A stretch of 36,337 nucleotides of DNA from Fidelibacterota bacterium (lineage in GTDB: Bacteria; Fidelibacterota; Marinisomatia; Marinisomatales; TCS55). Positions 8,483 to 16,882 of the stretch are shown piece after piece. The translations under genes and the position numbers were made by a program. How positions within the stretch are numbered: position 1 is the stretch's first letter; each line of letters starts with the position of its first letter. The notes beneath the pieces were generated by a model. It was not told the DNA's origin and did no database searches. It was given only the letters and a program-made list of their open reading frames with translations. Location: NCBI GenBank assembly GCA_018674655.1, contig JABGZQ010000085.1, positions 1-36,337 on the forward strand, given 5' to 3'.

Positions 8483-10828
8483 TTAATTCCGCAGTGGTTT
8501 TCCCTTTTTCAACATAAACCGTATCCGATCTTGTGAAAGTTGTTCCCCCGCTAATGAAACAAAGGCTTCCCTTTCAATATCTAAAAGATATTGTTCGTCA
8601 ACAGATTTTGTTAATCCTGCTTTATCTCCTCCGGTCAAAACATAGGCAAGTTTTTTGGCAATGAATTCATCATGATCCGATATTTTACCCTGGGCTTTGA
8701 ACCCTTTAATGGCCATAGCCATTGCGGTTCGGCCACCGGTCCCCGGTAGTTTTAAATCCTCTCTGTATTCCGGTGGTGAATAGCCTTCTGCAATTTCAAG
8801 TGCTTTTTGTTTGGCCGCAAAAATACGTTGATCATTGTTTAATACAATGGTGTCAGTTTTGAGTAGATATCCCACATATTTGGCTTCATCTGCACTGGTA
8901 GCCACTTTGGCAAATCCAATGGTTTCAAAGGCCTTTTGTGCAACCTGAAAAGCATTCATTCGTCCTTTGCCACTGTTTTCCATTAAATTTAGTATCATGC
9001 GAAGGTTTCCACCTGCGCCAGGAATCAATCCCACGCCGACTTCCACCAATCCAACATATAATTCCCCAAGTGCGACCCGATGTGCAGTCGGCCCGATGAG
9101 TTCAAAGCCACCACCTAAAGTCAGGTGATGGGGAGCGGCGATCACGGGAGCTTTAGAGAATCGGATACGTTGTGTTATATCTTGAAGTTGTTTAACGGCA
9201 TCTTCTATTTTACCCCATTCTTTTTCTTCGCAAACTTGTAAAATGCTGGCCAAATTAGCACCGGCACAAAAGTTGGTACCCTGGTGACCAATGACCATAC
9301 TATTGTATTTCCCCTCATCCAGTAAATCCAGGCCATCACTAATTGTTTGACCAACAGTACCATCAATTGGATTCAGAATAGGTTGAAGAATGGAATGGAA
9401 TTCTACATTGAGCACGCCATCACCAAGATCAATCAAACTCGCGCTCCAATTTTGTTTAACAATATTGCCGCCTGTTTTATGGAGGTTGAGATTGATGATT
9501 TTTTCATCACCGGTTTTGGTTTTTACTGATCCAGAGAGGACATCATAATAAGTGAGGTTCCCACCAATTGCTTCATAAAAAGATTCTCGTCCTGATGCTA
9601 ACATATCAATGATCCATTGGGGAATATTTTTTCCATCTTTTTTCATGCGTTCAGTCGACTCACGGACACCAATGGCATCCCAAACTTCGAAGGGGCCTGC
9701 ATCCCAACCGTATCCCCATTTCATTGCATTATCGATATTGATTATATCGTTACTGATTTCTGGAATTCGATTGGCTGAATAGAGTAATGTTCTGGATAAT
9801 ACTTCCCAGAAAAACTTTCCACCCTTATCATCACTAAAGGCCATGGCTTTGATCTTTTCACCCGGATTTTGTCTATCTTTGGCCAAGCGGAATCCATCAA
9901 ATCGAACTTTCTTTTGAGGACCATATTCACCCGTTTTTAGGTTTAATGATAATATGCCTTCATCCGTTTTTTTATAAAACCCTGCTTTGGTCTTTGCACC
10001 TAAATCACCTCGATCTACTAATTGTTGCAAGATAGGTGGAATTTTGAATTCTTCCCGCTCATCATCATCTGGAAGATTATCGTAAGAAGTTCGTTGAACA
10101 TTGATCATGGTATCTAAGCCCACTATATCTGCTGTTCTAAACGTTGCACTTTTTGCACGGCCAACAACGGTGCCGGTTAATTTATCAACCTCTTCAACCG
10201 TTAAGCCCTGGTCTATGGCTGTATTCATGGTCACCGCCATGCCAAATACACCAATTCGGTTTCCAATAAAATTGGGCGTATCCTTTGCATGGACAATACC
10301 TTTGCCCAAAACATCTTGGCCAAATGAGGCGATCATTTGGTAGACAGCATCGTCAGTTTCCGGACCTTTTACTAATTCTAAAAGCCGCATATATCTGGGT
10401 GGATTAAAAAAGTGGGTGATCATAAATCGTTTTTTTAGTTTATCAGGAAGGACTTTAATTAGGTCGTCAAGCGGTATCCCTGATGTATTAGAAGCCATAA
10501 TAACCGATTCTTTTAGATGAGGCACTATATTATTATAAACAGCATGTTTTATATCTAAGCGTTCTGCCACAGCTTCTATTACCAAATCGACTTCAGATAA
10601 TTTGGTTAAATGATTATCATAGTTACATGGCTCGACCATTTCTGCATTTTTAGGTTTATATAACGGTGCGGGTTTCATTTTTTTGAGTCCTGCAACACCT
10701 TTTTCTGCTAACTCCTGATTGATATCAAACAACAGGGCAGGGATGCCTGCATTGGCGAAATGTCCTGCAATTTGAGCGCCCATAACCCCCGCGCCCAGAA
10801 CGGCAACTTTTTCAATATTTTGATTCAT
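8483..10828 (-). CDS. fadN: 3-hydroxyacyl-CoA dehydrogenase / enoyl-CoA hydratase, FadN type
   Basis: The 781-residue bifunctional beta-oxidation enzyme has the dehydrogenase first: NAD-binding GAGVMG at 12-17, SNTSG at 113-117, catalytic-region HFFNPP at 139-144. The crotonase fold follows at about 465-730: oxyanion-hole FCAGANL at 520-526 and LGGGFELIGP at 571-580. This domain order is that of Bacillus FadN (YusL), the reverse of E. coli FadB. It hydrates enoyl-CoA and oxidises L-3-hydroxyacyl-CoA to 3-ketoacyl-CoA for the thiolase in the same operon. It is the last gene of the operon, ending at the terminator. Confidence 0.92.
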   Translation of the reverse strand: MNQNIEKVAVLGAGVMGAQIAGHFANAGIPALLFDINQELAEKGVAGLKKMKPAPLYKPKNAEMVEPCNYDNHLTKLSEVDLVIEAVAERLDIKHAVYNNIVPHLKESVIMASNTSGIPLDDLIKVLPDKLKKRFMITHFFNPPRYMRLLELVKGPETDDAVYQMIASFGQDVLGKGIVHAKDTPNFIGNRIGVFGMAVTMNTAIDQGLTVEEVDKLTGTVVGRAKSATFRTADIVGLDTMINVQRTSYDNLPDDDEREEFKIPPILQQLVDRGDLGAKTKAGFYKKTDEGILSLNLKTGEYGPQKKVRFDGFRLAKDRQNPGEKIKAMAFSDDKGGKFFWEVLSRTLLYSANRIPEISNDIINIDNAMKWGYGWDAGPFEVWDAIGVRESTERMKKDGKNIPQWIIDMLASGRESFYEAIGGNLTYYDVLSGSVKTKTGDEKIINLNLHKTGGNIVKQNWSASLIDLGDGVLNVEFHSILQPILNPIDGTVGQTISDGLDLLDEGKYNSMVIGHQGTNFCAGANLASILQVCEEKEWGKIEDAVKQLQDITQRIRFSKAPVIAAPHHLTLGGGFELIGPTAHRVALGELYVGLVEVGVGLIPGAGGNLRMILNLMENSGKGRMNAFQVAQKAFETIGFAKVATSADEAKYVGYLLKTDTIVLNNDQRIFAAKQKALEIAEGYSPPEYREDLKLPGTGGRTAMAMAIKGFKAQGKISDHDEFIAKKLAYVLTGGDKAGLTKSVDEQYLLDIEREAFVSLAGEQLSQDRIRFMLKKGKPLRN

Positions 10829-10846
10829 AATTTCCTCGATGACTTA

Positions 10847-11500
10847 TTAGTTAATGATAGTAATATATTTATACATGACCCAAAAATGGCTAAAGCTACC
10901 TGCCAAAACCATGACATGCCAAATTTCATGAAATCCAAACCCTTTGCGCGGTGATTCTTGCCGATCCAAAGCATAAAAAACAACACCACCTGAATAAAAT
11001 ACGCCACCAATAAACAACCAAATTAATGCACCTGTCTGTAGATGGAGGATCAATGGCCAAATTGCAATGATAGATAACCATCCCATAAACATATAATAAA
11101 TGGTAGAAAACCAGTTGGGAAATTTGAATTGAAATAATTTCCATAGGATTCCAAAAATGGCGAGTCCCCAAATAACACAAAATAAACTCCAACCCCATGG
11201 ACCTCGTAGAGGGATCAGACAAATGGGTGTATAAGTGGCGGCGATTAACACGTATATCATCATATGGTCCAAGCGTTTTAGGATAGATTCTACACGGCCT
11301 GTCACAGGAATCCAGTGGTAAAGGGTACTTGCGGTATAAAGCAAAAATAGGCCTGTGCCAAAAATAGAAAAGGAAACTATTTTCCATGGATCTACAGGAT
11401 TGACTGCTTTTACTATTAACAATATCAAGGCAACAACGGATAATATTGCGCCAATAACATGTGTTAATCCACTCATGGGATCTTTCAGATATTTACCCAT
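10847..11500 (-). CDS. Hemolysin III / PAQR-family membrane protein
   Basis: The 217-residue protein has seven predicted helices and the family's conserved polar residues: the S-T-L-Y-H motif (TASTLYHW), D in RLDHMMIY, and the C-terminal GFHEIWHVMVLAGS with two His. In PAQR proteins these residues bind zinc at a hydrolase-like (ceramidase-like) site. It sits between the thiolase and fadN-like genes with gaps of 7 and 18 bases, so it is part of the fatty-acid operon. A role in membrane-lipid sensing or remodelling is inferred from that position; a hemolytic role should not be assumed. Confidence 0.85.
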   Translation of the reverse strand: MGKYLKDPMSGLTHVIGAILSVVALILLIVKAVNPVDPWKIVSFSIFGTGLFLLYTASTLYHWIPVTGRVESILKRLDHMMIYVLIAATYTPICLIPLRGPWGWSLFCVIWGLAIFGILWKLFQFKFPNWFSTIYYMFMGWLSIIAIWPLILHLQTGALIWLFIGGVFYSGGVVFYALDRQESPRKGFGFHEIWHVMVLAGSFSHFWVMYKYITIIN

Positions 11501-11507
11501 TTATTCT

Positions 11508-12638
11508 TTATCGTTTTATGATTGTTGCAATGCCTTGGCCACTGCCAATACACATTGTGGCTAGGCCCATATGGGTATCTTGTTGTTCCATTACATTAAT
11601 TAATGTGGCAATAATGCGAGTTCCGGAGCATCCAAGTGGATGGCCTAAAGCAATTGCGCCACCATTTAAATTAATTTTATCCATATCCCAACCACCTTCA
11701 CGAATCACATATAGAGATTGGGCAGCAAAAGCTTCATTCAGTTCGATGGTTTCAATGTCATCCATGGTTAACTCTGCTTTTCTCAATGCTTTTTCAGTGG
11801 CCGGTAAAGGACCTGCACCCATTCGCGTCCAATCCAAGCCGGCGATAGCACGGCTGACAATTTCAGCACGCACGGTTAGGCCATGCTTTTCTGCATAGGC
11901 ATCACTGGTAATTAACACCGCAGATGCACCGATAGAAAATGGGCTGCTACTGGCTGCCGTAACGGTACCCCCTTCGATGAATGCAGGATTCAAACTTTTA
12001 ATTTTTTCCACATCTGGTTTTCGGGGGCCTTCATCTTTTTCTACAGTTGCTTCACCGTATACATCAATTGGGATTAATTCATTATCGAATTTTCCATCCG
12101 CATAAGCATTCAGTGCTTTCTCATGGGATTTGATTGAGAATTCATCTTGATCTTCTCGTGATATATTTCCATCATTGGCAAGGTTTTCTGCAGTTTCTCC
12201 CATACCGACATAAAACTCTTGTTCAGCCAATTCAGGATGAAAATCCGGTGCAAAACCACCCGGTGGAATGGAAAACATATCTTCCACACCGGCAGCAATC
12301 CCTACATCAATATCACCACTTTCAATTGCCGTACTTAATTGATGGAGACCATCCATGGCAGATCCACAAAACCGATTTACCACTTTTCCACCAGCTTCTT
12401 TGGGTATGCCTGCAAGAACAGCCGCAGATCGTCCTATTATCATACCTTGGGGGCCTTCTGGAAAAGCACATCCCACCACCACATCTTCCACATCTTCAGG
12501 ATTCACTGTTTCATTTCGGGCCATGAGACCCTTAATAACTTGTGCGGTTATGTCGTCAGGACGCATCCCAACCAAGGGATTATTTCGTGTGCCGATGGGT
12601 GATCTTACTGCATCAATAATAACTGATTTTATACTCAT
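11508..12638 (-). CDS. fadA: Acetyl-CoA acyltransferase (3-ketoacyl-CoA thiolase)
   Basis: The 376-residue thiolase cleaves 3-ketoacyl-CoA to acetyl-CoA and a shortened acyl-CoA. Visible catalytic residues are the nucleophile C91 in NRFCGSAMDGL, NEAF at 301-304, H333 in GHPLGCSG, and C363 in CIGSGQG. One deviation: where most thiolases have TAGN-[AS]-S-x-x-N-D-G-A-A, this one has TAASSSPFSIGASA (227-240), losing the usual Asn and Asp. The gene starts 9 bases after the acyl-CoA dehydrogenase stop in the operon. Chain-length specificity cannot be read. Confidence 0.92.
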   Translation of the reverse strand: MSIKSVIIDAVRSPIGTRNNPLVGMRPDDITAQVIKGLMARNETVNPEDVEDVVVGCAFPEGPQGMIIGRSAAVLAGIPKEAGGKVVNRFCGSAMDGLHQLSTAIESGDIDVGIAAGVEDMFSIPPGGFAPDFHPELAEQEFYVGMGETAENLANDGNISREDQDEFSIKSHEKALNAYADGKFDNELIPIDVYGEATVEKDEGPRKPDVEKIKSLNPAFIEGGTVTAASSSPFSIGASAVLITSDAYAEKHGLTVRAEIVSRAIAGLDWTRMGAGPLPATEKALRKAELTMDDIETIELNEAFAAQSLYVIREGGWDMDKINLNGGAIALGHPLGCSGTRIIATLINVMEQQDTHMGLATMCIGSGQGIATIIKR

Positions 12639-12647
12639 GATTTTCTC

Positions 12648-14429
12648 CTAAAATGGGTATTCTTTTTGATTAAATATTCTTTGGGCGACTTCACGCTTCA
12701 AATTGACAATGTCTGTAGGCATTAACATTTTGGCTTGAAAATATCTCATTTGTTCGAAAACCTGTGGTGAAGTATATCCACCATAAATACCGTTCAAAGC
12801 TGTGAGTGACATATTTAGTAATCTCAACACCATTTCTGCTGTAAATATTTTTGCAATACTGCAAACGGTACGATCGTGATTACCATCTGTCATTATTTTT
12901 TGGGCGCGAACAACCGTACTTTCTGCTGTATACAAATCGATGAAAATATCGGCCAACATTTCAGTAATCTGTTGTTCGTGTTTTAAATCTTGTCCGAACT
13001 TGTTTAGCGCTTCATTAAAGACAAAAAGTGCCAATCGTTTTCCCGTTTCTATTGTCTCACATTCTGCTGAAAGTGGCCCTTCATTATCTTTGAGTTTACC
13101 ATTGGACATAAATGTTTCAATGTTGCTGATAGCATCACGGATAGGTAATTCTTCCATCAATGCCTTTTTCATCATATAACCAGCAACAATCTGGCGATTG
13201 ATCTCATTGGTTCCTTCCCAGATTTGATTGATTCGGTCATCTCGATAAGCCGCAGCCATGGGGAATTCTTCTAAAAAGCCATTTCCACCCAAAATTTGAA
13301 GCCCTTCGTTAACCACAAAGTGGCTGGTTTCACTACCAAAAACTTTGGTCATGGATGTTTCAATTGCAAATTTTTCCATGGCCTCACCCACGTGGAAATA
13401 ATATTCCGGATCTGATTTATCTAATGAATCTATTTCATTCTGGAGTAATCCAATCGTTCGGTAAACCATACTATCTGCAGAAAAGGTTCGTACAGTCATG
13501 TCAGCAATCTTTTTAATAATTGCATCAAATTTGGAAATAGGTTGGCCAAAAGCTCGCCGTTCTAATGCATATTGTGCCGCGGCTTCAATACCATTTTTTG
13601 AACCACCTACACTAGAGGCACCCAGCTTAAATCGACCAATATTTAGTACATTGAATGCAATGGTAGCACCTTTTCCCACTTTATATAAAATATTTTCAGC
13701 TGGTACCTTGGCATTTTGAAAGATAAGGGAAGTGGTAGACGATCCTTTCATGCCCATTTTCTTTTCTTCTGCACCTACAGAAAAGCCTTCTGTATCTTTT
13801 TCAACGATAAATGCACTGAATCTATTGCCATCCACTTGGGCAAAAACAATAAATATATCGGCCCACCCACCGTTTGTAATAAATATTTTTTCACCATTCA
13901 ATATATAATGTTTTCCATCTTCTGTAAGGTCCGCAGTCGTTTTTCCTGCCAGGGCATCTGATCCTGCAGATGGTTCTGTTAAACCATAGGCACATATAAT
14001 CTCTCCCGTGGTAATTTTGGGTAGATATTTTTCTTTTTGTTCTTTAGTCCCAAACCAAACAATCGGTAATGATCCAATACCTGTTTGAACAGCCCATGTA
14101 GTAGCAAAAGATGGACTGTACGTCAATGACTCAGCCACAATAGCCGACGTAACTTTGTCTAGTTCCATACCACCATATTTCTCAGGAATATCAATACCCA
14201 ATAGGCCCAATTCACCCATTTCACTAATCAGAGAAAGGGAAAGGTCTTTGTCATATTTTTCAATTGCTTCCTTTTGAGAAAGAATCCGCTCTTTGTCAAA
14301 TTCTTTCACCATATTACGAATATCCCGATGTTCTTCCGTAAAATCTTCCCGGGAATAAACGTTGGCTTCTGATATTGGTTCTACCAAAAAGCTGCCGCCT
14401 GTTTTGTAAGTTGTTTTGCTTTCACTCAT
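12648..14429 (-). CDS. fadE: Acyl-CoA dehydrogenase, FadE (YusJ) type
   Basis: The 593-residue flavoprotein performs the first oxidation of beta-oxidation, acyl-CoA to trans-2-enoyl-CoA, giving electrons to ETF. Motifs: AYGLTEPSAGSD (147-158), RRAFGQPI (291-298), and IWEGTNEINR, where E405 is the expected catalytic base. The length, with about 170 extra C-terminal residues beyond a 380-residue core, is that of Bacillus FadE/YusJ or VLCAD-like enzymes. It is the second gene of the tetR-fadE-fadA-hlyIII-fadN operon. The ETF genes at 35498-36337 could be its electron acceptor as well. Confidence 0.92.
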   Translation of the reverse strand: MSESKTTYKTGGSFLVEPISEANVYSREDFTEEHRDIRNMVKEFDKERILSQKEAIEKYDKDLSLSLISEMGELGLLGIDIPEKYGGMELDKVTSAIVAESLTYSPSFATTWAVQTGIGSLPIVWFGTKEQKEKYLPKITTGEIICAYGLTEPSAGSDALAGKTTADLTEDGKHYILNGEKIFITNGGWADIFIVFAQVDGNRFSAFIVEKDTEGFSVGAEEKKMGMKGSSTTSLIFQNAKVPAENILYKVGKGATIAFNVLNIGRFKLGASSVGGSKNGIEAAAQYALERRAFGQPISKFDAIIKKIADMTVRTFSADSMVYRTIGLLQNEIDSLDKSDPEYYFHVGEAMEKFAIETSMTKVFGSETSHFVVNEGLQILGGNGFLEEFPMAAAYRDDRINQIWEGTNEINRQIVAGYMMKKALMEELPIRDAISNIETFMSNGKLKDNEGPLSAECETIETGKRLALFVFNEALNKFGQDLKHEQQITEMLADIFIDLYTAESTVVRAQKIMTDGNHDRTVCSIAKIFTAEMVLRLLNMSLTALNGIYGGYTSPQVFEQMRYFQAKMLMPTDIVNLKREVAQRIFNQKEYPF

Positions 14430-14440
14430 AAGTTAATCTC

Positions 14441-15037
14441 CTAATGTTTTTTCAAAAGTCCTGAAAGAATAAAATCAGTTATTGTTTCCATATACTCCTT
14501 AACCGTTACGCCGTGGGCTTCAAAAATAGTAAACCAGTTAATAGACTCTATGTTTACCATAATGGACAAGGCAGTAATCCGACTATTTACTTGTTTGAAT
14601 TCACCTGATTGGATTCCCCGATTAATTATTTTGTCGATAAGTTCAAGAAAATGTGTATATACTTTTTGGAGTTTTTTCTTGAAGTCTGGATCTTTTTGGG
14701 CCATTGACCAAAATTCCGTGAGAGCCACAAAAGGTTGGGGATCAGATTCATTTTGATCGATGAAATACTGGAATAGATCCTTTAATTGCTGGGAGGGAGA
14801 CGCATCTTCCTCTACAATATGATTAAGGGTGACGCTATACCGAAGTACCCAGAAATTAATTAAGTCAAGATACATTTCCTTTTTGGATTTATAATACCAA
14901 TATAGAGCACCCTTGCTCAATTGGGATTCCTGAACCACATCATCCATTCGTGATCGTTCATATCCGTTTTGCACTAAGACGGTTAGGGCAGCGTCTAAAA
15001 TCTGATCTTTACGTATGTCTTGCTTTGTTTTATTCAT
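14441..15037 (-). CDS. TetR-family regulator of the fatty-acid operon
   Basis: The 198-residue regulator has a complete TetR DNA-binding domain (about residues 8-55), with the recognition region YERSRMDDVVQESQLSKGAL followed by YWYYKSKKEMYLDL. The C-terminal ligand domain is unremarkable. It is the first gene of the beta-oxidation operon and starts directly beside a 28-bp palindrome at 15038-15065, so it very probably represses its own operon and is released by acyl-CoA, as FadR of Bacillus and Thermus are. The inducer is inferred from context. Confidence 0.9.
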   Translation of the reverse strand: MNKTKQDIRKDQILDAALTVLVQNGYERSRMDDVVQESQLSKGALYWYYKSKKEMYLDLINFWVLRYSVTLNHIVEEDASPSQQLKDLFQYFIDQNESDPQPFVALTEFWSMAQKDPDFKKKLQKVYTHFLELIDKIINRGIQSGEFKQVNSRITALSIMVNIESINWFTIFEAHGVTVKEYMETITDFILSGLLKKH

Positions 15038-15065
15038 AAAATAGACCGACTGGTCGGTCTATTTT
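15038..15065. promoter_or_regulatory. TetR operator, perfect palindrome
   Basis: Two perfect 13-base arms, AAAATAGACCGAC and GTCGGTCTATTTT, are separated by TG. The core GACCGAC-TG-GTCGGTC is the classic type bound by FadR/PaaR-like TetR regulators. It touches the start codon of the tetR gene (15035-15037), so bound protein would block that operon. It may also affect the divergent porin operon, whose start is 139 bases away. Confidence 0.88.
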
Positions 15066-15119
15066 ACAGAATTGTGGTTTTTCTAACAAGAATAATATTT
15101 ATGAATTAGAAAAATATAT

Positions 15120-15172
15120 TTGCATTAAATATCGGTAAACCTGTATATTCGCAAATGAGATTCAGTCTCATT
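15120..15172 (+). promoter_or_regulatory. Fur-box-like site and possible promoter of the porin operon
   Basis: AATGAGATTCAGTCTCATT at 15154-15172 is a 7-5-7 inverted repeat that matches the 19-bp Fur-box consensus AATGATAATNATTATCATT at 14 of 18 defined positions. Just upstream are TTGCAT (15120-15125) and TATATT (15144-15149) spaced 18 bases, which could be -35 and -10 elements; if so the Fur site covers the start of transcription. A ribosome site (AAGGAG) precedes the porin ATG at 15205. The promoter hexamers are much less certain than the Fur-like repeat. Confidence 0.6.
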
Positions 15173-15204
15173 ATTATTAATAAACAGTTTAAAAAGGAGA
15201 TTCA

Positions 15205-16275
15205 ATGTTAAAAACAGTAGCTTTGGGGATGGCTCTTGTCGGCATCATAACTAATTATGTGTTTGCGCAAAATGAATTCTTTGAACCGGGATATACGGTT
15301 GGGGGCTATGGTGAACTTCACTATAATTCTTCAAAAACAGGGAAAGATGATGTATCTAAAAAATTGGATTTTCATCGATTTATTATTTATTATGGATATA
15401 ACTGGACGGAAAAGTGGTCCTTTAAATCTGAAGTTGAATTGGAACACAATTACGTAAAAGATGGTAATGGTGAATTGGAATTGGAACAAGCATATATTAA
15501 TTACCATTCGGATAAGTATGGCTTCCAGGCCGGTGTTATTTTGCCTTCTGTTGGTCTGTTAAACGACTTTCATGAACCGCCATTGTTTTTATCTGTAGAG
15601 CGACCTGAATATTCGAAGTATATCATCCCAACCACATGGTTTGGCAATGGTGTTGCCATTTATGGACAAGCAAAGGACTTTTCATGGAAAGCCGTGATCC
15701 ATGAAGGATTGAATGGTGATGGAATCGCATCCAAGTGGAGTCAGGGCATCCGCGGGGGACGTCAAAAAGGATATAAAGCAAATGCCCAAGAGTTGCTATA
15801 CAATGGCCGACTTGCCTATACAGGTATACCCGGCCTACGAGTGGGGGGATCTTACTCCACAACCAATGCTCTCCGTTCAGAAGAAGGTGCTAAACCGATC
15901 GGTGTTAATTTGATGGAAGCACATGCTAAATATGATGCTAATGGCATAATGGCCGTGGCAGAGTGGGGGAACATCAATTATACCGATCACAGCGCCAACT
16001 CTTCTACCGGATATTATTTTGATTTGGGTTATGATATCGGGAAAATACTTAACCTTAATGGCAAACTTTATCCATGGATTCGAATCACGGATATCAACGC
16101 CGGTGTGGGGCATGAGTCTGAAGATAAAAAGCATTACAGTAAAATGATGTTTGGTTTAACCTTTAAGCCAATCAACCAAATTGCTTTTAAACTGGATTAT
16201 GGCACCAAAACATATACAGATAAAGAAGCGAATAAAGTCACCCTTATTAATCTAGGTGTGGGATATAATTTTTAA
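15205..16275 (+). CDS. Porin, phosphate-selective OprO/OprP-like barrel
   Basis: The 356-residue protein has a signal peptide (MLKTVALGMALVGIITNYVFA, then QNEF) and a barrel sequence opening with GYTVGGYGELHYN and LDFHRFIIYYGYNW, the pattern of the OprO/OprP-like porin family, and ending LINLGVGYNF. It would form an outer-membrane channel. The name does not prove phosphate specificity: a Fur-box-like site upstream and a covalent-FMN protein downstream suggest iron-linked expression instead. The following gene begins within its last codons. Confidence 0.78.
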   Translation: MLKTVALGMALVGIITNYVFAQNEFFEPGYTVGGYGELHYNSSKTGKDDVSKKLDFHRFIIYYGYNWTEKWSFKSEVELEHNYVKDGNGELELEQAYINYHSDKYGFQAGVILPSVGLLNDFHEPPLFLSVERPEYSKYIIPTTWFGNGVAIYGQAKDFSWKAVIHEGLNGDGIASKWSQGIRGGRQKGYKANAQELLYNGRLAYTGIPGLRVGGSYSTTNALRSEEGAKPIGVNLMEAHAKYDANGIMAVAEWGNINYTDHSANSSTGYYFDLGYDIGKILNLNGKLYPWIRITDINAGVGHESEDKKHYSKMMFGLTFKPINQIAFKLDYGTKTYTDKEANKVTLINLGVGYNF

Positions 16276-16882
16276 TCATATTTCGAAGCGTGTAATACAA
16301 AAAACCTCCGGCGGTATTTTATTCAATCGCCGGGGGTTCTCCACAATTTGTAGATTAATTTATGGTTGTGGATTTTTTGTTTTACTCGGTTCTGAAGTTC
16401 AAGCCGGAATAAAGGAAGATGTGGAAAAAGTCATTCGGAACCAGTTTGGCGATTCCATATCACTTTCCATGGAAAAACTGGTATTGGATAATAATAATAA
16501 ATCCGCTGTAGAGAGAAAGGTTCATCAGCGGTTTGTTAATGATTTTATCTATGTCTGGACAATTAAAGATGATGACAGCGTGAAAGCCTACGGTCTTTTG
16601 GATAATGTAAAGGGCTTATCCATGCCCATTACATTTCTGGTGATTTACGATCCTGATGGAAAGATTCTTGATACAGGTGTGGTCAAATACAGGGAACCTT
16701 ACGGCGGCGAAATAGCCAGCCCAAGTTGGACGGCACAATTCAAGGGCCGAAACGCGAAATCGAACTATGCAGTTGGGGGCGAAATTGACGGAATTTCTGG
16801 GGCCACGATTTCTGTATATAGTATGGCGACCGGTGTTATGAAACTGAGTTTACTTTTTCCATTAATAAAATCACAACTATGA
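16256..16882 (+). CDS. Secreted FMN-binding (covalently flavinylated) protein
   Basis: The C-terminal half is an FMN-binding domain like NqrC/RnfG: REPYGGEI (146-153), WTAQFKG, and SGATIS (181-186), where T184 is the expected site to which ApbE attaches FMN. A hydrophobic segment with a signal-like end (LIYGCGFFVLLGSEVQA, 34-50) places the domain outside the cytoplasm. The start is uncertain. The frame opens at GTG 16256 inside the porin gene, but a strong hairpin (16303-16338) lies before the signal, and no ATG, GTG or TTG is in frame after it. An out-of-frame ATG at 16362 precedes a T6 run, so a frameshift or rare start is possible. No apbE is in the window. Confidence 0.75.
   Translation: MWDIIFNHISKRVIQKTSGGILFNRRGFSTICRLIYGCGFFVLLGSEVQAGIKEDVEKVIRNQFGDSISLSMEKLVLDNNNKSAVERKVHQRFVNDFIYVWTIKDDDSVKAYGLLDNVKGLSMPITFLVIYDPDGKILDTGVVKYREPYGGEIASPSWTAQFKGRNAKSNYAVGGEIDGISGATISVYSMATGVMKLSLLFPLIKSQL
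16303..16338 (+). other. Stem-loop between porin and FMN-protein coding regions
   Basis: The arms AACCTCCGGCG (16303-16313) and CGCCGGGGGTT (16328-16338) pair over 11 positions with one G-U and extend by two further pairs around a 10-base A/T-rich loop. It begins 28 bases after the porin stop. No U-run follows on the plus strand, so it is not a standard terminator for the porin. It may stabilise or attenuate the transcript so that porin is made in excess over the FMN protein. On the minus strand a short A/T run follows, but no gene ends there. Confidence 0.6.

Noticed and set aside
11461-11898. 145-codon plus-strand open frame opposite the thiolase
   Set aside because: It is antisense to highly conserved thiolase codons and has no family resemblance.
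16303-16338. Porin transcription terminator
   Set aside because: The stem is strong but no U-run follows on the plus strand, and the FMN-protein frame reads through it.
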